Origin: Nepenthes gracilis
Lineage: Eukaryota > Streptophyta > Magnoliopsida > Caryophyllales > Nepenthaceae
DNA: 64,000 nucleotides
Assembly (NCBI GenBank): GCA_033239525.1
Contig: BSYO01000015.1
Coordinates: 17,421,713-17,485,712 of the forward strand
Reading direction: 5' to 3'
Below the pieces are notes generated by a model, which was not told where the DNA came from, did not search any database, and saw nothing but the letters and a program-made list of their open reading frames with translations. This document shows positions 36,001 to 45,300 of this stretch, piece by piece. Position numbers and translations under genes: made by a program. The number at the start of each line of letters is the position of its first letter. Position 1 is the stretch's first letter.

Positions 36001-39000
36001 GTAAGTATCGAAGATGTCCATCCTGTATCATTGGAAGGCGATAACTGTGGTCCTGAGGCAGTTGAGGATACTGGAGAGGAGGTCATGGTGTTGATGATGA
36101 CCAGGATGAAGCCATCCCTCAACCGGCCGAAGAAGTTACTGTTAGATGATCCTCTCAGAACAGACGACCGTCCGGTCGTCTGTCCCCCAGCGAATATGTC
36201 ATGTTTACTGATGCCAGAGAGCCTGAAAACTATGAAGAGGCTGTGAATGGCGAAAGCAAGAAGAAATGGCTGGAGGCCATGAAGGATTAGATGAGTTCTC
36301 TTCATGAGAACCATACTTTCGACCTTGTTAAACTTCCTAAGGGGAAGAAGGCCTTGAAGAATAAATGGGTCTTCCAGTTGAAAACGGACGAGAACACCAA
36401 GGAGCCAAGATACAAAGCATGACTGGTGGTGAAAGGTTTTGGTCAACGGAAGGGAATTGATTTTGATGAGATATTTGCTCCGGTAGTGAAAATGTCTTCC
36501 ATACGGGTGGTATTTAATCTGGCTGCCGCTCAGGACCTTGAGGTGGAGCAGATGGATGTCCGGACTGCATTTCTTCATGGAGAGCTTGAGGAGGAGATCT
36601 ACATGGAACAGCCGGAAGTGTTTGAGACTAAAGGAAAGGAACAACTTGTCTGCCATTTGAGGAAAAGTCTGTATGGCCTGAAGCAAGCTCCTCGGCAGTG
36701 GTATAAGAAGTTCAAGTCTGTTATGGCCTGCCAAGGGTACCGGCAGACTACTCGTGACCACTGCGTATTTGTGCAGAGATTTTCTGATAATGATTTTGTC
36801 ATTCTTCTCCTATATGTGAATGACATGTTGATAGTTGGACGAAATAGTGCTCGGATAAAGGAGTTGAAAGAGCAACTTGGGCGGTCATTTGCTATGAAAG
36901 ACCTTGGATTGGTGAAGTAAATTTTGGGAGTCAGAATTATACGTGATCGGAAGGCTAAAAAATTGTGGCTATCTCAAGAAAGCTACATTGAGAAAGTGCT
37001 CCAATGATTCAACATGGACAAGTCGAAGCCCGTGAACACATCCTTGGCGAACCATTACAAGTTGAGCACTCGTCAATGTCCGCCCTCGGATGACGAGAAG
37101 AAATATATGAAAGGCGTGCCCTATTCCTCTGCTGTGAGAAGCCTGATGTATGCCTTGGTGTGTACTAGAGACGACATGCTTCATGCATGCCGTTGGACGA
37201 TCACCATGGTTTCATCCAATCCGGGGAAGGAGCATTGGTCCGTAGTTAAGTGGATTATGAGATATATTCAGGGGACTTCCAAGAGGTGCTTATGCCTTGG
37301 AAGTGACAAGCTCCAGTTAGTGGGCTATTCGGATGCTGACATGGGCGGCGACTTAGACTCCCAAAAATCTATTTTAGGTTACTTGGTGAAATTTGTAGGA
37401 TGAGCAGTTTCCTGGCAATCCAAGTTATAGAAGTGCGTGGCCCTATCGACCACCAAAGCCGAGTATATTGCAGTTACAAAGACGTGCAAGGAGATACTGT
37501 GGATGAAGAAATTTGTTCAAGAATTAGGTCTTCAACAGGAGAAGTACAGTGTATTCTGTGACAGTCAGAGTGCAATACATCTCTGCAAGAACTTTTCGTT
37601 CCACTCGAGATCCAAGCATATTGATGTTCGGTACCATTGGGTGAGAGACGTGCTTGAAGCTGGTTTATTATCACTGGAGAAGATCAATACTGAAGACAAC
37701 GGGGCGGACATGATGACTAAGATTCTACCAAGAGGGAATAATGAAGCATGCTGCAAGATAGCCAAGCTAATGGATCCAACTTTCTCACGGTCGTGAGGGG
37801 AAGTTTGTTGGGGATCACTCCCGTGAAGAAATTTTTGTGATCGGAGAACTTGGGCGGAGCACGAATGTGCTGTTTCATTCAGGAAAGAAACTCCGGTCAA
37901 CATTACCGGTAAACAATGTTGACCGGTATGGAGGTTAAGTAGACCGGATTCACTGAGAGATTCCAGACGGGCAAAGTTCAAACGGTCAACAAGGGTGTTG
38001 ACTGGTCTTATGGAGAACGCGGACGGCCAACGGTTGACCGCCCGCCTGGAAATCCAGAACAACGCCAACTCAGCAGATTTATTGGAGATACGTGATCTCA
38101 GACGGTTATGCAGGAGCCGTTTTTGGACAGGGCATATTCATATTGTTAGAAAGGACCAATCTGTCCTTTTTCTGGACGGAATATTGCCCCAGATCTTTCA
38201 GTGTGTGGTCTTGACATTAAAAGTAAGTATTGTGACTTGCTATAGATGTGTGTGTGTGAGATAGTTTTTTGTGAGGCATAGTGCTAGAGAGAGCGAGAGA
38301 AAAAACGGTGAAGGGAGGAGAAACTGTAAGCAACCGTGTGTGTGTTGCTATTGCTCTGTTCTTCAATTTTTCTTTATTCTCTACTGTGTAACGAGAGAAT
38401 TCGTTCCCAAATCACTCACATAGTGAAATACGTTCAGTGAATGGATTGTCCCCGTGGTTTTTTTCCTTAATTGATAAGGATTTTTCACGTAAAAATTCTT
38501 GTGTTCATTGTTCTTCTTCATTTATATTCCTTACTGTGTTATTCGAGCGGGAAAGTCAGACACCCTCTGTTCCAACATTATTGAGATATGATTGGTAAAA
38601 CTTATCCTATATTAAGGCTCTAGGTTTTCATTATATGTGATTTAAAAAGTATGACTGTGCAATTCAGCAAATTTGACAGGGACATGGTAAGGCTTGAGAT
38701 CCATGGGAATGGGTCAAATTTTAGTTCATGAATTCTAGCAATAACTTCTCAATTTCACATTGCGGAAAATTTTTATTATTGTGGTGAATTTAGTTAAAAT
38801 TTTCTCTTTATTTACGGTGTCAATCATGGATATGGAGGATAATGAGGATTTTGGAGGATCTAGAAAAGAAAAGGCAATTTTGATGAGAATTCATGATAAA
38901 AAGAGTGATTTAGTTGATGCTTGGGGCAAGAGGAAGGAATGAGCTGTTAGACTCCTCTCATATTCCAAACAGTGAAAATTTTGTAGTGAATTTGGATGGC

Positions 39001-40498
39001 TAGAATTATAGGACTGGTTCAATATATTTTAATTTATTCACATAATTCTAACCGTTTGAATTGTCAATCATTTAAATTATCAGAATGAAATACTCAACGT
39101 TAAGAGTATGGGAGCAAATAAAAAATAGAGAAACTCCACCAGGGTGGGCTTAGGAAGAAGAGGATAGTTCTAAGAAAACATCAATTGACATATATACTTG
39201 AAAAGGATTTGACTTTACTTTAACTTTCTGAAGAGTTGTGATCATAGATATAAATATCGACTAATATATATAAGTATCATGTACTCGATACCGATATTTA
39301 TTGATACTGTGACAGTATCTTAGTATGTTGCTGTATCGGTATAATATCGGCTAATACGGCCCTATTAATTTATGATTTTTAGAATTTTTTTTATTCTCTG
39401 ATGTCGATATGTATTGTCCTATATGTCCGATATCAATATGGCTACGATCAATACCTATTTTTATCCATAGTTGTCATATAATCCAATCCATGTAAAGAGA
39501 CTTTGAGGTCATGCTATCGTGGACTGTTGGCCAAGGTTGCTGATTCTTTCTTGTGTTTTCCTCAGCAATGTGCATCATCTTACTTTATTTTTTATTGATA
39601 ACTCTACTGTTGTGTCAAGATTCTGTGAACTGTATTTGCTTCTTTTATGGAAACAATTTTTTTTAACTCGCAGGGTAGTGATAGTCCAATTGATGACTGT
39701 GTCTACCATCTGATTTGCCCCTGCTGCACCATATGCCAGGTTTGATCCCTTCCACCATCTATGGTTTAGATAGTTTTCATGGTGTCTAAATAATATAGCG
39801 GGGTTGTTCGTGGGAATCCTATTATGATCATTTTATGTTTTATCCTTTCTTATATTTTAAGCGGTGAAGATTTCATCCTGATAATTTAGATAGTTATAAT
39901 TATAACAACATATCAAACTGCATTAGGGTTTCTTATTAGCTTGGTAATGCCTGTTCAGCTCGGGTGGTTTCCCTGTTCTTATTTTCAGGTTTACTGTTAG
40001 CCAATGAAATAGAAACAAGTGGATGACAAGAATTTCAACGCATTCTTTTCATGGATAAAAATATCGATATTAGTCTCGAATGTCTTTGTCTTAGTTGAAT
40101 CGGATGATTCATACCGATATTAGACGTAACAAATGCATTTTTTTGTGCAAACAAAACATGGTGAACAGTGAGAGAATATAGCAGATACGATAGCATAGCG
40201 TGATTTTATTATAATTGAAAAATGTCTGCATTGGCCGATTTTTTTTTCATGAGCTTTTATATTGAGATCAGAAGGAAAGCTGATTGTTGATTTGGTGTAG
40301 GAATCTAGAACATTGGAGATGAACAATGTTGAAGATGGCACTTGGCTTGGCCGGGGCGATGCGATATGCATAAGCACCTTGGTGGATAACCACAAAGTAT
40401 TCGTGGAGCCACACATACCGCTATCCCCAATCGCTGCTCAGACCAATGACCCTTGTGAGACGCCAAAATGTGGTGTTGCTGCTGCTGACCCGTGCTGA
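30070..40498 (+). CDS. PLAC8-domain (cysteine-rich) membrane protein gene, 5 exons, one-base frameshift in exon 1
   Basis: Exons: 30070-30349, 30961-31024, 31550-31714, 39674-39739, 40301-40498, all with GT-AG introns in matching phase. About 257 residues would result. Family marks: VLDFDMLCSTVA near residue 38, cysteine motif CCPCYRFGKN (exon 1-2 junction), two hydrophobic segments in exon 3 (start GIVYLILAVSALLNC; YLGIAISILLGMYLGFF), CPCCTICQ in exon 4, and EMNNVEDGTW-GRGD in exon 5. These fit plant PLAC8-family proteins, which sit in membranes; some relatives affect cell number or heavy-metal handling, but the job of this one is not known. Exon 1 has five T at 30280-30284 where the frame needs one more base: without it the frame ends at the exon edge and the WEGEVLDCFDDHRIAIESA part is lost. 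ATG at 30070 is preferred to the in-frame ATG at 30028 because relatives start near MADLV. Intron 3 (7.96 kb) holds copia-2. Confidence 0.82.
31044..31455. mobile_element. Possible MITE in PLAC8 intron 2
   Basis: About 410 bp of AT-rich DNA bounded by inverted ends: GTTGTGTTTGGTATT on the left (31045) and, on the minus strand, GTTGTGTTTGGTTTAA on the right (about 31439-31454). No protein. Ends of this kind are common in small non-autonomous DNA transposons. A target duplication was not found. Confidence 0.5.
31810..32065. repeat. Dispersed ATATCG-rich repeat, copy 1
   Basis: AT-rich stretch studded with ATATCGG, GATATC and TATTGATAT words, in PLAC8 intron 3. Related stretches occur at 32695-32930, 39235-39485, 40045-40215, 40835-41125 and 46160-46500. 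Confidence 0.6.
32695..32930. repeat. Dispersed ATATCG-rich repeat, copy 2
   Basis: Same vocabulary as 31810-32065 (GTATCGGATACATCGG, TATCGTCGATATTTTGAA). Lies directly upstream of copia-2. Confidence 0.6.
32949..33770 (+). repeat. 5' LTR of copia-2
   Basis: 822 bp. It holds a cluster of TTGAC/GTCAA motifs (33035-33235) and is about 50 bp longer than the 3' LTR. The extra part lies between two copies of CGGTCAACAT near 33035 and 33088. Confidence 0.93.
33773..33784 (+). other. Primer binding site of copia-2 (initiator Met tRNA type)
   Basis: TGGTATCAGAGT two bases after the LTR, eleven of twelve bases complementary to the initiator tRNA-Met end. Confidence 0.88.
33806..34680 (+). pseudogene. 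copia-2 gag, three stops
   Basis: Starts MASSSSKNLPFSIEQFNGQG at 33806, the usual copia gag opening. The UBN2-type gag region (VEVWEKLESRYKSKSL) runs to a TGA at 34160, then continues in the same frame past TAG (34208) and TAA (34498). The zinc knuckle CHHCGKKCHIKKHC (34508-34549) has CX2CX4HX4C spacing, with a Cys where the usual Gly precedes His. Gag forms the particle around element RNA. Confidence 0.85.
34681..36246 (+). pseudogene. copia-2 protease and integrase
   Basis: Protease active site WVIDSGATLHVA (about 34699) is intact. A TAG at 34910 breaks the frame. Integrase (34924-36246 open, 440 codons): zinc-binding LWHRRLGH ... CLYCLAGK (about 35092-35213), catalytic Asp in HTDVCGPF (about 35279), Asp in SDNGGEY (about 35473), Glu in GVAERMNRT (about 35570), and the GKEPSYNHLRVFGC module (about 35740). 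All DDE residues are present, so this domain is the best preserved in the window. Confidence 0.9.
36247..37004 (+). pseudogene. copia-2 reverse transcriptase, catalytic YVDD changed to YVND
   Basis: RT motifs: WLEAMKD (about 36268), FDEIFAPVVKMSSIR (about 36462), MDVRTAFLHGELEEEIYMEQ (about 36552) and LYGLKQAPRQWYKKF (about 36672). At 36813-36824 the catalytic motif reads YVND, with AAT in place of the Asp codon, which should abolish polymerase activity. Stops at 36288, 36420, 36918 and 37005. Confidence 0.88.
37005..37796 (+). pseudogene. copia-2 RNase H and pol C-terminus
   Basis: Motifs SYLDADMGGD-like GYSDADMGGDLD (about 37323), VSWQSK (about 37408), LSTTKAEYIA (about 37440) and SKHIDVRYHWVRD (about 37612), as in Ty1/copia RNase H. 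Two stops (37401, 37428). The frame ends at 37794-37796 directly before the polypurine tract. Confidence 0.88.
37794..37805 (+). other. Polypurine tract of copia-2
   Basis: TGAGGGGAAGTT immediately before the 3' LTR. It overlaps the end of the pol frame. Confidence 0.8.
37806..38577 (+). repeat. 3' LTR of copia-2
   Basis: 772 bp, mate of 32949-33770, with one about 50-bp deletion relative to it. Followed by the TTATT target duplication. Confidence 0.93.
38583..39673 (+). other. Remainder of PLAC8 intron 3
   Basis: Native intron sequence after copia-2. A 60-codon frame near 38760 has no recognisable match and is ignored. Includes an ATATCG-rich repeat at 39235-39485. Confidence 0.6.
39235..39485. 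repeat. Dispersed ATATCG-rich repeat, copy 3
   Basis: Words CGATACCGATATTT, GTATCGGTATAATATCGG and TCCGATATCAATATGG place it in the same family. It seems to be in the opposite orientation to copy 2. Confidence 0.55.
40045..40215. repeat. Dispersed ATATCG-rich repeat, copy 4
   Basis: Short copy in PLAC8 intron 4 (AAAATATCGATATTAG, ACCGATATTAGACG). Confidence 0.5.
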
Positions 40499-41542
40499 AC
40501 CCAGAGATCCTGGCATTCTGCACCGTCGTCCAACCATTTGGTATCTGATTTCTCGAGAGCCGACACGCTATCTGGTGGCATATGTACTAGATTTTAAGGC
40601 ATTCCATTGATCGAGATGCACCATCGAAATGCAGGTTGCATGGCGTTCTTTTTCTTCAACAATGCCGTAGCATCTGGGTTCACAGGTCTAGGATGATTCG
40701 TTGGATTCGGTTGGAGGAATTGATTTTAAGAATCAGATTGTAGAAGAACACGGTGTTCTTGGGGTTGATTCATCCATATGTCAGAAATCTTCCCTTTTGG
40801 GACTATTAGAAGGGAAGAATTAAAGTGTATTATAGATGATAATTTTGATATTGGTAGCATTATATTGGTATCATATATATTAAAAAACACATATTAGTAT
40901 TGAATATATCAAAAAGAAAAAATTTTATAATAAATAATAAGCTGATATGTAAATATCGGTCGCGATATCGTGATATATACTATATAATGACTTATTATGA
41001 TTTTTGTTCAGTATTCAAAAAATATGAATATTATGATATTTTAATATTAATATATATCAGTGAATATTTAATTATATAATGTATATATCAATGGAAAATC
41101 ACATTCAATCTTTGTTCATAATATCAACCCTGCAGCCTTTGAATTGTCATGCTTTGCTTGGATGGTTAATGGCCCTAGACTTTTAGCCCGGAGCCTACAC
41201 TATAGAATTTAATAACTGGACATTCTTAGTTGGCCACAATCTTGTATTTTCGGTCTCTTGAACAGCTATTCTTACATTATATTATTTTATTTTTAAGTAG
41301 AATAGTGATTTTATAAATGAAATAAATAACATAATATTTATTTAAAATTATTTAATATTATTTTAGGTATTGAAGTAGGGATCAAGTGATATATATTTTT
41401 TTATATAAAAGATAAAAAATATTAAAAAAATAGTATTTATTTCTTTAAAAAATAAAGGGTTTATGATTTTTGAAGTAGGCCTTATAGCCTATTATATTTG
41501 TATGTTGACGACACGTTTTAAGCCTATTGACCTTTAGTCGTA
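40499..41542. other. Spacer between PLAC8 and ENT genes
   Basis: Holds the PLAC8 3' flank, an ATATCG-rich repeat (40835-41125) and AT-rich DNA. The two host genes lie head to tail, both on the + strand. No other gene seen. Confidence 0.6.
40835..41125. repeat. Dispersed ATATCG-rich repeat, copy 5
   Basis: ATATCGGTCGCGATATCG and repeated ATTGGTATC-type words. Same family as the copies in PLAC8 introns. Confidence 0.55.
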
Positions 41543-42324
41543 AACTAGCTTAGTATGTAAATCATAGGGGATTATAATAGTTATAGGAATGATTAAATTA
41601 TCAAATTATTTTATTTATAATAATGTAAATCAAGGAGCAGATTCACAGGATTTGCTTCCTCGCCGTCCACAACATCAGTCATGATCGTGAAAGATGAAAA
41701 GAAGAAAAGATCTTCGAGTATCCACACTCGGAGATTCCAAAACAAAGCAATCTTCTTTTTAACATTTGTCCAATTTTGACCGATCTCTTATTCACACAAC
41801 CAAGCTGATCCCACGGCAAAGGAATCTCCATTGATTGGCTCCAAGAACCCTATATTCCACAGCCCACCATTTCCACACTCCATAGTTTCTCACCTGACCT
41901 CTCCTCTTTCATCCTCTTTAAAAAGGTTACTCCCTGCATTTCTGTATTTGGGTTTTTGTTGTTCCCTTCGAATCGTCAACAAATAGGCCTAGAAGCGATC
42001 CGTTTTTTGAGAAAGTAGGGATTTTCCCCACACGGGTATTTTTGGTTTCCTTTCTCTCTTTCCTCTTTTAAGATTCAGATGTTAGTTTTGCCGGAATCCT
42101 TAGCGAAATTCCGTATTTTAATTGTTAAATTCTGTATTTTGCAGAGTGGTTCTACAGTAGTTTTTTTTTTTCTAAATATTAAATAATCTTCTATTATATT
42201 TTTCTTCCATATTTATAATCTTTTATCTGTTGTTGCATTATATGGAAGATCACTTAGTCAAATTGTCGAACATATGGTGTTTAAGATGGTCTAATGCCCG
42301 CTATATCATATTTTAATTTTAGGC
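41543..42324 (+). promoter_or_regulatory. ENT promoter and 5' leader, duplicated at 61788-62576
   Basis: Almost identical to 61788-62576 (about 96% by eye), so this is where the tandem duplication starts. It contains a reverse CCAAT box (GATTGGC near 41833), a CTTTAAAAAGG TATA-like box near 41918 and, just before the ATG, an acceptor-like TTTTAATTTTAG (42311-42322), suggesting an intron in the 5' leader. The leader exon boundaries are not certain. Confidence 0.55.
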
Positions 42325-45300
42325 ATGACGACTGCTGTAGAAAGTGGAACTCCGGCTAGAGTGGAGGTTTGTTTCTTTTGACCGTTCTCATCTATTTTGT
42401 TCTATTTAACTTGAGGGCAAAAAGCTCTATTTTGTTCTATTCCTATGTTTTTTAATAGGAATTTCTGTTTAATAAGTATGAAACTATGGTAATCGGTCCT
42501 CTAGCTAATTATTTTGGTTTGATGATCAGGGAAAATGGACGGCTGTGTTTGTCTGTTGGATTCTTGGATTTGGGTCTCTTGTAGCATGGAACAGCATGCT
42601 CACCATATCAGATTATTACTACCAAGTTTTCCCAGTATGTAACACCATTTTCACTCAAATTTCATTAGTATTAGAAATTTTTCCTGGTTAATAGTAAACG
42701 TTGAAATTGGGAAACGTATGGCATATTTTATAAACTATCTCAAAAAGTTAGAAATGAGCTTCTCAATAAGTCAAAATTGTTGAGAAGGGTTTCACAGTAT
42801 TATCAATCAACCACACTAACGGGAAAAGCTCTATTCAAACCATAGATTATTGAGTGACTTAAGAGGTTGTTGGATTTTGGTTACTTCCTTGTGGGTGCCA
42901 CAACAAGCGGATAGTTATCGGAGGATCGTGTAATGTTGGTAGAAGAATTATGGTGTTCGTGCGAGCAAAGCAAGCGCGGCGAGCGCTCGGGGGGCTCCCA
43001 AGCACAGAAACCAAGGGAGCCCGAGGGGTGCCTGGCGTCGAATCCAAGGGCGCCCAAGCACCGAATACCGTGGTGCCTATGCCTAAGGTTGCGCTGACGG
43101 GCGCTTGAGCACGGTTCGCAGCATAAAAGCGTGTCTAACACATTTTAGGGTATTCCAAAGTTAGTTCTCATATAAGGAGCGCCGCACAGAAAGAGTGAAG
43201 TAAAGAAGAGAAAAGAGGAAAAGGTTTGGTATCCAGTTGAGTACGATTTGAGTTCCTTTCTTTTCTAAAGTTGGATACGTTAGTCTAGAACGATTTTTCT
43301 AGAGCGTATTTTGTCTGACTGCTCTTATTTCTCGATACATTTTTTTTGTGGGTTGCTAGGAATGTGTTGAGGGGGTTGTAATCAACTATTTTTCATTCGA
43401 GATTGTAGTGAATGGATTTCGGAAGGGATTATTTGTGACCGGCACTTTTATAGTGAATTATTTTGGAATTTATCTCGTGATTTTTTCCTTCATTGAAAAA
43501 TATTTTCCACGTTAAAAATGTTGTGTATTTTTGTGTTTCTTATACTCACGAGTTTAGTGGTTGACGTTTAATTGGGGGTTCTAGTTTTGTTACGCTGCGC
43601 TAGGTTGTGTGTATCCGGGTTAGACCCCAACAGAGGTTAATTACTTGCTCTTGCATCCCATTGCATTCCGCTTCTCCACATATCAAAGGGGAGTTAGGAA
43701 TTATTGAACCTTATTGTAATTTCTATTACGGATCAGAATGTTGGGTAATCAAATGACAATTTGTAAAAAGTAAACATTGTAAATATGAGAATGCTAAAAT
43801 GGATAAGTAGAATCAAATTAAAAGATAAGAAAATAATGATGACATCCATGAATATTTAAAACTCATACCTATAGAAGATAAGATGGCGAAAAATGCATAA
43901 AGTGGTTCAAATACTTCAAACATAGACTAAACCAAGTACATGTAAGAAAGTGTCAATTATTTATGGTAAAGGAAAGAAGAGGAAGAGGTAAAATTTAGGA
44001 ATACCAATAGTGAGATGATAAAAAAATAAATTGAAATTATTTTTGCTCTTGAAAGATATTGTACTAATTTAAATAAAATGACAAAATCAGATTCATACAG
44101 CTAATCTCGCTTAACTCCCCCATTAAACTTTGTTGTTATAGTTGTTGTAAGTGTTATATTACTTCCTCTTGCATTTCATCACATTTCTCTTATTGGCATA
44201 TGAAAGATGGTTAGGACTTGCTGAATCTTACTGTAATTTTGAATATGAAATACCCATTGGTTGGAAGATAGATTGATTTTAGAATTTGTTTATTGAAGAA
44301 TTACCATCCTTCCCGGGTGCTGGTCCTCATGTATGAACCTTTTGCTGTTGGAACAATGGCGATTCTAGCATACAATGAATCACGGATTGATACTAGATGG
44401 CGAAACATAGCCGGATACTGCCTTTTCTTCCTGAGTTCTCTGCTCTGTATTATCGTAAGTGTATTTTTACTCTACTTTTGCATCTTTTCCGGTGTGTTTC
44501 TTGATGATTTTTGGCTGATTTTCATTGAACATGATGCAGGTGGATTTAGCCACATCAGGGAAAGGGAGCATTGGAGCTTATGTTGGTATCTGTGTCCTTT
44601 CAGCTGCTTTTGGAGTTGCAGATGCCCATGTTCAAGGTGGAATGGTTGGCGACTTATCCTTCATGTTGCCTGAATTCATGCAGGTAAATTTTTTTGTGGG
44701 TTTGATTTTTTTGATTTCCTCTGTTCAAGAGCTACATTTTTGAGAATTAAGAAGCACCGATATCTCTCCGCAGACTCATGCATTGGTCTCAAAACACTGA
44801 TGTTGGAGATTTTTGATTTTGTAAACATTATAAAACCTCATATTGCATTGACAGTTTGGTACATGGCACTTGCCATGTGTCAATGGCGGATTTATGTGGT
44901 GTACATATGGCATTCGGAAGTTATTTTGATAGTTTCGTCAACTAACCTAACTACTGGCCTAACTTCCGGCCGCTTTTTTGAGTTAATTAGGTGTGTTTTT
45001 CATGTGTCATATTTATCTATAAATAGACATGTGCCATCAGTTTTAAAAGAGAAGAAAAAACTTAAGCAAAGACGTGAAGATAAATTCCCCAATCTGGGAT
45101 CATTCATGTTAATTGTTTAACATAGAAAACAATTAACCAAAGCTGGATAATCTTATTTTCATTAGATGTTCCGAGTTTGATTTTGTTAGTAAAAAACACT
45201 ATTAGACACAACCTTGCCATTGAAAAGTTTTTTGATTTATCAAATGATTCTCAAAGACTCCGATTTTTCTCAATAACAACCGATATCAGATGACACTCAC

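Larger units (their letters stand above)
32949..38577 (+). mobile_element. Ty1/copia element copia-2, complete, inside PLAC8 intron 3
   Basis: Flanked by TTATT target duplications (32944-32948, 38578-38582). LTRs 32949-33770 and 37806-38577, both TGTTGGGG...CCAACA. Gag, protease, integrase, RT and RNase H follow in copia order on the + strand, same direction as the host gene. About ten stops, mostly single-base changes such as CGA/CAG/TGG-type to stop, and a changed RT catalytic site make it inactive, but the frame is otherwise well preserved. LTRs differ at roughly 5% of aligned sites by eye, mostly transitions, so this is younger than copia-1. Confidence 0.95.

Noticed and set aside
35886..36761. 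291-codon minus-strand frame
   Set aside because: Exact shadow of copia-2 integrase/RT on the opposite strand; no family features.
42868..43632. Cassandra-type TRIM with 5S rRNA sequence
   Set aside because: Neither this solo LTR nor the TRIM at 57088 contains recognisable 5S rRNA promoter boxes.
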